64,000 nucleotides of DNA from Dyadobacter fermentans (GTDB lineage Bacteria; Bacteroidota; Bacteroidia; Cytophagales; Spirosomataceae). Of this stretch, positions 33,217 to 40,685 are shown one piece after another. How positions within the stretch are numbered: the first letter of the stretch is position 1; each line of letters opens with the position of its first letter. Made by a program: the position numbers and the translations under genes. The stretch is from assembly GCF_019924045.1 (NCBI RefSeq), contig NZ_JAHXBN010000024.1, forward strand, positions 1-64,000, written 5' to 3'. The notes under the pieces were generated by a model. The model was not told the origin of the DNA and ran no database searches. It worked only from the letters and a program-made list of their open reading frames with translations.

Positions 33217-34698
33217 ATGGCTTCACAAACACGCACGTATGCGCGCAAGAAATTGCTGGGCCAAGTTTATACGCCTTTTCATATTGTCGATAAAATATTG
33301 GGGCATTGCGGCTTTTATGAAGCCGATTTGAGCGAGAAACGTATGCTCGATCCGGCTTGCGGCGACGGGCGCTTCCTCGTTCCTATGGCAGAATTTATCA
33401 TTCGCAACACTCCGGCCGATCAGATAGCTGTGAAACTGCAACAGCTACATGGCTGGGATATCGATCAAAAAGCATTGCAGCAATGCCGTGAAAACCTGAA
33501 TGCACTGACAGCTCCATTGGGTATCGAGGTCAACTGGAATTTGCGGAAATGCGATGCATTGAAGCAATGGCGATCCAGGGAAAAATTTGACCTGATCATC
33601 GGCAATCCGCCTTATATCCGCATCCAGCATTTGCCTGAATCCCAGCGGAAATATATCCAAAAGCACTATTCATTTTGCAGCACCGGATCGACGGACGCGT
33701 TCATTGCCTTCTTTCAACTAGCCTCCAAACTAATGGCTGACAATGGAATATGCGCGATGATCACGCCCAATTCTTATCTGGTCTCAGAATCGGGCGGGCC
33801 GCTGCGAAAGTATTTCTATAAAAACCGCAACCTGCGCCAAATTACTAATTACCGTACGGTGCCGGTTTTTGGTGCGGCGTCCACCTACCCTGCTATCACG
33901 ATTTTTGGCGGTGAGCCTACCGGCCATTTCCGGTTCGAGCATTGCGTGAATAATCGTTTCGAATATGAAGGCCGTGATATTCCCCATAACGAATTGCAGA
34001 TTGACATTCCATGGCAGCTTTCTGTTCAAGCCCAGCCAGCACAGGAAGGGCGGCGCCTCGGTGACATTTGTAGAATTTCCGTTGGGTTGACAACACTCGC
34101 GGATGGTTGCTATCTCTTCCAGATTATCGGCGAAAAGAATGAGTTAGTGTATGCCAAAAATAAGAACGGCTTTTACACGCATCTTGAAAAGGACTTGCTT
34201 AAACCGATCGTCAAAGGGTCCAAATTGAAAAGTGCGAATGATGCGGTTACGGAATATATTTTATTTCCCTATCAAAAGGATGAATCTGATAAACAGCGCA
34301 TTATCCCGGAAGAGACACTCAAAAATGATTTTCCTCAAACATATTCCTATCTGCTTAAAGTAAAATCCGAACTGGATCGTCGTGATAACGGGAAACCCAA
34401 CGCGGTGGCATGGTACGCATTCGGCCGGGCGCAGGGACTGGACAATGCATTTGGCAAGAAGATTATTTTCTCGCCGATGAACCGTGAACCCAATTTTATT
34501 TTGTACGAAAACCCGGATGTGACGGTTTACTCGGGTTATTTTATTAAATATGATGGTGATTACCAGGCGCTTCTTGAACAGCTCAATTCGCAACGCATGG
34601 CCGATTTCGTGGCCATAGCCGGACGGGATTTTCAAGGCGGGTACAAAGGCTATAACAAGAAGGTAATCGAGAATTTTATTGTCACCAATCACTCCTGA
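33217..34698 (+). CDS. N6-adenine DNA methyltransferase (type II, gamma class)
   Basis: A 493-residue SAM-dependent methylase. Motif X is GQVYTP (about 15-20), motif I is LDPACGDGRFL (about 43-53) and motif IV is NPPYIR (about 130). The second half (from about 260: LGDICRISVGLTTLADGCYLF) looks like a target-recognition domain, ending in GYNKKVIENFIV. There is no nuclease domain in the chain, so it is not a fused type IIG enzyme. A separate restriction partner would be expected; the nuclease-like gene at 31784 is the nearest candidate. It could also be an orphan methylase. Confidence 0.88.
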   Translation: MASQTRTYARKKLLGQVYTPFHIVDKILGHCGFYEADLSEKRMLDPACGDGRFLVPMAEFIIRNTPADQIAVKLQQLHGWDIDQKALQQCRENLNALTAPLGIEVNWNLRKCDALKQWRSREKFDLIIGNPPYIRIQHLPESQRKYIQKHYSFCSTGSTDAFIAFFQLASKLMADNGICAMITPNSYLVSESGGPLRKYFYKNRNLRQITNYRTVPVFGAASTYPAITIFGGEPTGHFRFEHCVNNRFEYEGRDIPHNELQIDIPWQLSVQAQPAQEGRRLGDICRISVGLTTLADGCYLFQIIGEKNELVYAKNKNGFYTHLEKDLLKPIVKGSKLKSANDAVTEYILFPYQKDESDKQRIIPEETLKNDFPQTYSYLLKVKSELDRRDNGKPNAVAWYAFGRAQGLDNAFGKKIIFSPMNREPNFILYENPDVTVYSGYFIKYDGDYQALLEQLNSQRMADFVAIAGRDFQGGYKGYNKKVIENFIVTNHS

Positions 34699-34702
34699 AA
34701 CC

Positions 34703-35149
34703 ATGGACATCAACGCTTCAATTGACCGTTTAATCTGGTTATGCCACCACATTCCCGCGCTAATCGAGGCAACTCCCGTTACAGAGCTGGAAAACAAGCC
34801 CGCACCCGACAAGTGGAGTAAAAAGGAAATCCTGGGGCATTTAATCGATAGTGCCGCCAACAACCACCAGCGATTTATCCGGATCCAGTCCGAGCATGAG
34901 CCAGTGATCTTCTACAACCAGAATGAGTGGGTCGGGCTAAGCAAGTACAACGAGATCGCCACGGAACAACTGGTTGCCACCTGGAAGAACTATAACCTGC
35001 ATTTGGCTGCAATCGCTAAGGCTATCCCAGCCTCCAACCTTGCCCGAAACGGTGCCGGACGAGATGGCCAAAGACATACGCTCAAATGGTATTTTGATGA
35101 CTATGTAGACCATATGGAGCACCATCTGCATCAAATAGTAGCTTATTAA
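34703..35149 (+). CDS. DinB family protein
   Basis: A 148-residue four-helix bundle protein of the DinB/YfiT type, often metal-dependent thiol transferases or hydrolases. DKWSKKEILGHLIDSAANNHQRF gives the first metal His, and the C-terminal YVDHMEHHLHQI gives the other two. I choose the ATG at 34703 (MDINASIDRL) over an upstream TTG that would overlap the methylase. The 4-bp gap to the methylase suggests one transcript, but a role with it is not evident. Confidence 0.82.
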   Translation: MDINASIDRLIWLCHHIPALIEATPVTELENKPAPDKWSKKEILGHLIDSAANNHQRFIRIQSEHEPVIFYNQNEWVGLSKYNEIATEQLVATWKNYNLHLAAIAKAIPASNLARNGAGRDGQRHTLKWYFDDYVDHMEHHLHQIVAY

Positions 35150-35190
35150 TCATCCCGATATTCGGAATATTTGATTTCAAAAGCCTATAA

Positions 35191-35215
35191 ATAAACGAAC
35201 GTTCATTTATATTTG
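35191..35215 (+). promoter_or_regulatory. TetR operator palindrome overlapping a -7 element
   Basis: ATAAACGAACGTTCATTTAT (35191-35210) is a 20-bp palindrome with one mismatched pair, typical of TetR operators (ACGAACGTTC-type core). It overlaps TATATTTG at 35208-35215, a TAnnTTTG promoter element. Binding of the adjacent TetR product here would block its own operon. Confidence 0.7.
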
Positions 35216-35239
35216 CATTACAAAAAATGAGCAACAACA

Positions 35240-35827
35240 TTGAGAATCAGGGACGCTAGTAAGGAGGCGCTGATCCGTGAGAAGGCCATCGAGCTGATCG
35301 TCAACCACGGCTTCGACGGGCTGAGCATGCATAAGCTGGCTAAGGCGGCAGGGGTATCGGTCGCTACGATTTACATTTATTTCAAGGACCGCGAGGATCT
35401 GATCCAGCAAGTTTACACCGACGAATCACGCAAAATGACGGAAGCGACACTGATAAACTTCGATCCGGATGCGCATTTTGATGAAGGATTGAAGCGGCAA
35501 TGGATCAATCGCATGACCTATTGCCTGGAAAACCCGTACAGCATGACGTTCATGGAGCAGGTGAAGCATTCGCCGCTCGTGGAGCGTTCGACCGTAGATA
35601 CGCGTTTTTTGCAGGCAATGCAGCGGTTTGTACATAATGCGATCGACCGGAAGGAAATTATACCGTTGCCGGTAGAAATATACTGGTCGATAGCCTTTGC
35701 GCCGCTTTACCAGCTTGTCAAGTTCCATATCGCGGGCAAAAGTATGCCTGGACGCCCTCCATTTGTATTCGATGAAGAGAAAATCAACCTCACACTCGGA
35801 TTGGTGTTAAAAGCTCTAAAACCTTAA
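35240..35827 (+). CDS. TetR/AcrR family repressor
   Basis: A 195-residue repressor. The N-terminal HTH is clear: REKAIELIVNHGFDGLSMHKLAKAAG then SVATIYIYFKDREDLIQQVY. The C-terminal ligand domain is divergent. The only start in this frame is TTG at 35240. An ATG at 35227 (ATGAGCAACAACATT) would read straight into the gene if one G were absent (MSNNIRIRDAS), so this may be a 1-bp frameshift in a conserved N-terminus or a real TTG start. It heads an operon with an HMA-like protein and an MFS exporter. Confidence 0.85.
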   Translation: MRIRDASKEALIREKAIELIVNHGFDGLSMHKLAKAAGVSVATIYIYFKDREDLIQQVYTDESRKMTEATLINFDPDAHFDEGLKRQWINRMTYCLENPYSMTFMEQVKHSPLVERSTVDTRFLQAMQRFVHNAIDRKEIIPLPVEIYWSIAFAPLYQLVKFHIAGKSMPGRPPFVFDEEKINLTLGLVLKALKP

Positions 35828-35866
35828 TGAAAAGCTGAAACCGGTCCGCATCCTATTTTGTTTGCC

Positions 35867-36106
35867 ATGAACGATCACAGTATAACCGAAGCGTTTGTGC
35901 TGGTTTTCAAGACCAACATCAATAATCCGAGACAAGTCAAATCGATTGCTACCAGCCTCGACAACTGTCCCGACATCCTGAAATGGAACGTCGATCTGGC
36001 TGACATCGATAAAGTGTTGCGCATTGAGGCGACACACGCACAGTGCGAGCCCATGATCGAGCTGGTCACCCGCGCAGGGTACGCGTGCGAAGAATTAACA
36101 GACTAA
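35867..36106 (+). CDS. Small HMA/ferredoxin-like-fold protein without metal motif
   Basis: A 79-residue protein with the beta-alpha-beta-beta-alpha-beta pattern of heavy-metal-associated domains (AFVLVFKTNI, PRQVKSIATSLDNC, ILKWNVDLADIDKVLRIEA, CEPMIELVTRAGYACEEL). There is no CxxC in the first loop, so metal binding is doubtful. Similar small proteins sit next to transporters in Bacteroidota (recollection). It lies between tetR and the MFS gene with gaps of 39 and 21 bp, so it is in the same operon. Confidence 0.65.
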   Translation: MNDHSITEAFVLVFKTNINNPRQVKSIATSLDNCPDILKWNVDLADIDKVLRIEATHAQCEPMIELVTRAGYACEELTD

Positions 36107-36127
36107 AAATTTACAAAATCAAACTCT

Positions 36128-37387
36128 ATGTCCGAAACCAAACCCACATTTACCGGCTATGAAAAGTTCATCATAGCCCTTTTAGCCACTTTGCAGTTTA
36201 CAGTTGTACTCGATTTCATGGTGCTATCACCATTGGGCTACATCCTGCTCGACAAACTATCCATCACCACCAGCCAGTTCGGGCTGGTCGTATCCGCCTA
36301 TGCATTCAGCGCGGGGGCTTCGGGCCTGCTCACTGCCGGTTTCGCCGACAAATTCGACCGTAAAAAGCTGCTGCTTTTCTTTTATGTCGGCTTCCTGATC
36401 GGCACGTTCTTTTGTGGGATCGCACCTACCTACCATTTATTGCTGGCGGCACGCATATTCACCGGCATTTTCGGCGGTGTGATCGGCTCCATCAGCTTTG
36501 CCATCATCACCGATCTGTTCGCAATCAATGTCCGCGGACGGGTGATGGGGTTTGTACAAATGGCTTTCGCGAGCAGCCAGGTTTTGGGGATTCCTATCGG
36601 ACTCTACCTGGCCAACCAGTTCAGCTGGCATGCACCGTTCCTGATGATCGTCGGGCTCGGGCTGATCGTCGGCATTCTCATTGTTACCCGGATGAAACCC
36701 ATCGACGCGCACTTGAAGAACCCGCGGAAAGGCAATGCATTCCAGCACCTCGCCAAAACCCTTGCCCGCCCCGACTACCTCCAGGGCTTCGCGGCCACCG
36801 CGCTACTTGCCACCGGCGGGTTTATGCTCATGCCATTCGGTACTGCTTTCGGTGTGCACAACCTGGGCATCGCCGAAGGATCGCTCCCGACATTATATAT
36901 GGTGACCGGCATTTCGATGCTCGTCTTTAGTCCGATGATCGGAAAGCTGAGCGACAAAGCCGGGAAGTACAAGGTGTTCCTGATGGGTTCGACGGTGACC
37001 TGCATCATGACCCTCATTTATTGCAATCTCAGCGTGACCCCACTCTGGATTATCATCGGTTTGAATGTGTTGCTCTTCATCGGAATTACAGGCCGGATGA
37101 TCTCCGCGTCGGCGCTCATGACAGCAGTTCCCGACCCGCAGGATCGCGGCGCCTACATGGGCATCAACTCGTCGATTCAGCAAATAGCCGGAGGCCTCGC
37201 CTCATTGCTCGCCGGATTTATCGTCTCGGAAACGAGTACCGGCTTCATCGAAAACTACCCGCTGCTGGGCGATGTGGTTGTATTCGCCGTAATCGTCACG
37301 GCGTTGCTCATGTACCGTATTCATAAATATGTAGCGGCGAAATTGGCGGCAGTAGCACCTGCAAATGCGCCTAATCCGGCGGTATAA
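36128..37387 (+). CDS. MFS drug/metabolite exporter
   Basis: A 419-residue 12-TM transporter. TM1 carries LQFTVVLDFMVLSPLG, and the loop 2-3 motif is GFADKFDRKKLLLFFY. The later LSDKAGKYKVFLMGS and the long GRMISASALMTAVPDPQDRGAYMG are typical of arabinose-efflux/AraJ-type exporters. The efflux direction is inferred from family and from TetR control. It is last in the operon and is followed by an inverted repeat. Confidence 0.88.
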   Translation: MSETKPTFTGYEKFIIALLATLQFTVVLDFMVLSPLGYILLDKLSITTSQFGLVVSAYAFSAGASGLLTAGFADKFDRKKLLLFFYVGFLIGTFFCGIAPTYHLLLAARIFTGIFGGVIGSISFAIITDLFAINVRGRVMGFVQMAFASSQVLGIPIGLYLANQFSWHAPFLMIVGLGLIVGILIVTRMKPIDAHLKNPRKGNAFQHLAKTLARPDYLQGFAATALLATGGFMLMPFGTAFGVHNLGIAEGSLPTLYMVTGISMLVFSPMIGKLSDKAGKYKVFLMGSTVTCIMTLIYCNLSVTPLWIIIGLNVLLFIGITGRMISASALMTAVPDPQDRGAYMGINSSIQQIAGGLASLLAGFIVSETSTGFIENYPLLGDVVVFAVIVTALLMYRIHKYVAAKLAAVAPANAPNPAV

Positions 37388-37407
37388 AAGTTTTTTACGG
37401 ATTTTAT

Positions 37408-37482
37408 CGTCACCCTGGGTGAGGTCGAAGGTCAAATGTGAGGACAATCTTGCAATAAGCCCCGGCCTCGCCCAGGGTGACG
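37408..37482. repeat. Inverted repeat GTCACCCTGGGTGAGG / CCTCGCCCAGGGTGAC
   Basis: A left arm (37408-37424) and right arm (37466-37482) pair over about 17 bp with one mismatch around a 41-bp centre, followed by CGGCTTTTTA. It may act as a terminator of the MFS operon. It also resembles a mobile intergenic repeat; each arm has an internal CACCCTGGGTG palindrome. Confidence 0.75.
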
Positions 37483-37544
37483 GCTTTTTATAGCATTCTT
37501 ATTATCAAATCATTATAAAATAATTACAAAAAAATTCTTTTAAT

Positions 37545-37681
37545 ACTTTTTATTCATTTAAAATGATTGATACATTTACCACGACAAAAACTTTTACGAC
37601 TTTTTATTTATAAGGAATAGGGATAAAAATATTTTACGTTTATTTACGTATTGGACGTGAAATAAACTATTAACTTTTTAT
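37545..37681. promoter_or_regulatory. AT-rich region with iterated ACTTTTTAT, candidate parS/par promoter
   Basis: ACTTTTTAT occurs at 37545, 37599 and 37673 on the same strand, within very AT-rich DNA directly upstream of parA, with TTTACG repeats at 37634-37649. Small ParA systems commonly have an iterated centromere/operator here. The function is inferred. Confidence 0.35.
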
Positions 37682-37698
37682 ACTTATAATACTTTTAA

Positions 37699-38463
37699 AT
37701 GAAAATCATCAGTATTGTCAACAACAAAGGTGGTGTGGGAAAGACTACATCTGCCCAGAGTATTGCTGCCGGTCTCAGCAAATTTGCCAATGCAAGAGTG
37801 CTGGTAATTGACCTGGATGCGCAGGCCAGTCTTACCAAGAGTTTCGGCATTCAGCATGCCGGTCTTAAGAAAGACAGCGGCTCGTTCATCACCGGCGAAT
37901 ACGAATTTGATGAGATCGTCAAGCGAGTTGGAGACATTGATGTATTGCCTGGATCAGCCGAAATGATCCACCGGGAAGACACGATCAAGTCGGCGCCTGT
38001 TTTTCCTTTCAACCTGAAAATTGCATTGGAAAAAGTAAAGGACCGTTACGACTTTGTGATCATCGACTGCCCTCCTGCCCTCTACGGAAACACGAGGCTG
38101 GCATTGGTTTCATGCCACCAATATTATGTACCGTTGCAGGCAGAGTTTTTGAGCTACGAGGGTTTGCGCAACTTCCTGGTGTATTCGGCGGAGATCAAGA
38201 AGATCAGCCCAAGTACCAACCTCGGCGGCGTGTTCGCAACGCGCTACAACCCGAAGATCCGGAAGAAGATCAGCCACGAACTGATCATGGCCACGCGGGA
38301 GCAGCTGGGCGAGGTTTTCATGGAAGCGTACATCCGCGACAACATCGCGTTGTCGGAAGCACAGGCCAATGGAACGACGATCTTTGATTACGCACCCACC
38401 AGCAACGGAGCCGAAGATTATTATAAGTTAACCAAAGAAATACTGGAACGAATAAATAACTGA
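37699..38463 (+). CDS. parA: ParA family partition ATPase
   Basis: A 254-residue deviant-Walker ATPase. The Walker A KGGVGKTTSAQ lies at about 10-20, VLVIDLDAQAS carries the Walker A' Asp and VIIDCPPAL the Walker B (about 117). It lacks an N-terminal HTH, as in type Ib or chromosomal orphan ParAs. These proteins position DNA or protein cargo on the nucleoid. No replication gene is nearby, and the partner downstream is small, so plasmid origin or cargo positioning both remain open. Confidence 0.9.
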   Translation: MKIISIVNNKGGVGKTTSAQSIAAGLSKFANARVLVIDLDAQASLTKSFGIQHAGLKKDSGSFITGEYEFDEIVKRVGDIDVLPGSAEMIHREDTIKSAPVFPFNLKIALEKVKDRYDFVIIDCPPALYGNTRLALVSCHQYYVPLQAEFLSYEGLRNFLVYSAEIKKISPSTNLGGVFATRYNPKIRKKISHELIMATREQLGEVFMEAYIRDNIALSEAQANGTTIFDYAPTSNGAEDYYKLTKEILERINN

Positions 38464-38468
38464 CACGT

Positions 38469-38780
38469 ATGGCAAAGGAAAGGAAGTTTGATTTTGCGCC
38501 ACTACCGCTACCCGAAGTACAGGAAGAGCCCACGGTAACAATCGCCCCGGCAGCCGCTGCCGAAGTCATTGACGGCGCTCCTACCAAAGTGACCTTCGAT
38601 TGTGATTTTGTGCTGATGGAAAATATGAAGGATTACGGCTACTGGGAAGGTCTCACGCAAAAGGACATCATCATCGAATCCTTAAAGCTGTATTTTCAGG
38701 ACAAAGAAATCCGCCCCCGCCCCGATAAGATACGCAACCGTACGAAAGTAGGCCGCAAGCCAAAATCGGCATTGGTATAA
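38469..38780 (+). CDS. Small ParA partner protein
   Basis: A 103-residue protein, 5 bp after parA. The N-terminal third is a Pro/Ala-rich tail (FDFAPLPLPEVQEEPTVTIAPAAAAEV), a usual place for a ParA-stimulating peptide. The C-terminal part (VTFDCDFVLMENMKDYGYWEGLTQKD...) could be a small DNA-binding fold with a basic end (IRNRTKVGRKPK). There is no ParB/Noc core. I infer a partner or centromere-binding role from position only. Confidence 0.6.
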   Translation: MAKERKFDFAPLPLPEVQEEPTVTIAPAAAAEVIDGAPTKVTFDCDFVLMENMKDYGYWEGLTQKDIIIESLKLYFQDKEIRPRPDKIRNRTKVGRKPKSALV

Positions 38781-38785
38781 AAACG

Positions 38786-38812
38786 AAAGTCTCCTGAGAG
38801 GGAGACTTTTTT
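38786..38812 (+). terminator. Rho-independent terminator of the par pair
   Basis: AAAGTCTCC (38786-38794) pairs with GGAGACTTT (38801-38809), followed by TTT. Confidence 0.85.
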
Positions 38813-38823
38813 GTTGCATTGCT

Positions 38824-40632
38824 TTACTGCTTTACGATCTTCCCGCTCGCTTGCCGCTTACCATTGGTAAACTTATAAATGTAAAGCCCCGCCGCACCTT
38901 CCAGCCGGATTTCCAATTTTTGTTTAAACAAATGGGTTACCAGCTTCCTGCCTGATTGATCGAAAAGTGTAAAAAGCGATTCGCCAGGCAGTATCGTCTC
39001 CACTGTTACGCGCTCTTTTGCCGGATTCGGCGAAACTTTAATCCATTGTTTCTGGTCGGTCGACACAGACAGAATAGGATCAACCTGCACCTCTGTGTAA
39101 ATCTTTTTTACGCAACCCTTGCTGTCTGTAACTTTTACCTCATAAGTACCTGCATTATTGAGCGCCGCATTCCGAAACATAGCGTCCGACGTGTCGGCAT
39201 GAAAGAGTCTGGGTCCTGCCCATTCATACTTCTCTCCTCCGGTGGCATGAAGTGCAACTGTTTCGCCAACCATATAGGGGCCCCCATTACTTGCCGTCGC
39301 ATTCGGTAGCGGAAACACCGTCACGGTCGCTTCGGCTCGCATGCTCGGGCTACCGGCAGATTCACAAGACGCAGCATATGTCTTTGTCTGGTTGGGAGCT
39401 ACGATTAATGAGTTCCCCGCCGCCCCATTGTCCCAGCTCACCTGGCCGGAACAGCCATAAGCAGTTAGCGTGACCGTGTCACCGGCACATGTTACCGCTT
39501 TCGACGCTGCAACTTTCAATACTGCAGGAAGGGACGATCGCAACAACCAGCTGACCGTTTTGGTCCGCAACTGGCGTGCATTGTCTTTCCGGCTTAATGC
39601 GGTGGAGTCGAAGACGGTCGCGGTAAGCGTTGACCAGTCCGTTACCCGGTCCGACTTTAAAACGACGTGATCGACATTGTTTGCGATCAACATGCCATTA
39701 ATCCGCCATTCTGTTTGGAGGCTGTTAGGCGCCGGCGTGACCAGATCGACCTTGAACGTGACATTGGCATCGAGGTTTACCGCACTTACATTGCCTGGCG
39801 TGAACCGGTCAATGGGATTTACCAGACCCAAAATTCGCTCGACGATGGCTTCCGTGCAGACGGCACAAAATGGTTTATCGAGGTAGGCCATAGAGCATTC
39901 GCCGGACGTGGGCCGGCACCAATGCGAAGCTTCACCACTGCCATATTGATAAATGTAAATCGGGGGATAGTTGAGCCAATTATGCCATTTAACCGGTCCC
40001 GGCATTTCCTGCGAAGTCATATTGGGTGCTTCCCTCCCAAAAACGGCATCGTTCCAGGTTTCATCGGCCAGGTTTGCAAAGGTATGGCCTACCTCGTGCC
40101 TGCCGGTTTGATTCGATATTTTGTCCAGTGTAAATATCGCGGCATTTCCTCCGGATCCACCGAAGTACGAACTGTTGGCCAGCATGATCACAAGGTTCTG
40201 CTCGGGAAGATGGCTTTCCAGCAATGCATGATAGACATCCACATTTGTGATTGTCATCAGCCGTTGTACGTTTGAGCCAAAAGACACTCCGAAAAAGGTA
40301 TTTTTTGTTTCAACAGGCTGCCCGGGATTTGCATCCACCGCAGTACCGGGGTTTGTGATCCCGCTTTCCCGGGACGGAGTTTGAATGGAAAAAAAATTGA
40401 AATAATCGCGATAGTGAACGAATGGCTCGCACTCTCGAAGAAAATCGGCAAATTTTCGGGCCTCCGACACAAACTTGGGCATTTCAGCTTCCGTAAATCC
40501 ATCACCCAGAATGACGACATTGATGCGGTTGTCGAGCGCCCCACTTTTGTAAAGCGTATCAACCTGATAGTGCTGGCCAAAAGCGCAGGAAATGGTACAT
40601 AGCAACCAGAAGGTCAGAGAACATCTTCCCAT
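38824..40632 (-). CDS. Secreted M64-type metallopeptidase with T9SS sorting domain (copy 2)
   Basis: A 602-residue exported protein. The signal peptide is followed by an M64 (IgA-peptidase-like) catalytic domain to about 275, with INVVILGDGFTEAEMPKF and the zinc motif HEVGHTFANLADE (about 185-197). A Cys-containing Ig-like region (about 280-520) follows. The C-terminal 75 residues form a type A T9SS sorting domain (VSPNPAKERVTVE, GLYIYKF, GKIVKQ). It is therefore predicted to be secreted or surface-attached. Collinear with the neighbour at 40686 along its whole length, it is a tandem duplicate. Confidence 0.88.
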   Translation of the reverse strand: MGRCSLTFWLLCTISCAFGQHYQVDTLYKSGALDNRINVVILGDGFTEAEMPKFVSEARKFADFLRECEPFVHYRDYFNFFSIQTPSRESGITNPGTAVDANPGQPVETKNTFFGVSFGSNVQRLMTITNVDVYHALLESHLPEQNLVIMLANSSYFGGSGGNAAIFTLDKISNQTGRHEVGHTFANLADETWNDAVFGREAPNMTSQEMPGPVKWHNWLNYPPIYIYQYGSGEASHWCRPTSGECSMAYLDKPFCAVCTEAIVERILGLVNPIDRFTPGNVSAVNLDANVTFKVDLVTPAPNSLQTEWRINGMLIANNVDHVVLKSDRVTDWSTLTATVFDSTALSRKDNARQLRTKTVSWLLRSSLPAVLKVAASKAVTCAGDTVTLTAYGCSGQVSWDNGAAGNSLIVAPNQTKTYAASCESAGSPSMRAEATVTVFPLPNATASNGGPYMVGETVALHATGGEKYEWAGPRLFHADTSDAMFRNAALNNAGTYEVKVTDSKGCVKKIYTEVQVDPILSVSTDQKQWIKVSPNPAKERVTVETILPGESLFTLFDQSGRKLVTHLFKQKLEIRLEGAAGLYIYKFTNGKRQASGKIVKQ

Positions 40633-40685
40633 AAATCATATAATTATAGTGTGTATTGAAAATTGTCAAGCTCGGATTCTGCTCG

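Noticed and set aside
33217..34698. Type IIG fused restriction-methylase
   Set aside because: No nuclease motif precedes motif X (GQVYTP is within the first 20 residues), so the chain is methylase only.
37699..38780. Integrated plasmid with origin
   Set aside because: Only the parA pair is present; no rep, mob or integrase gene and no attachment-site duplication were seen.
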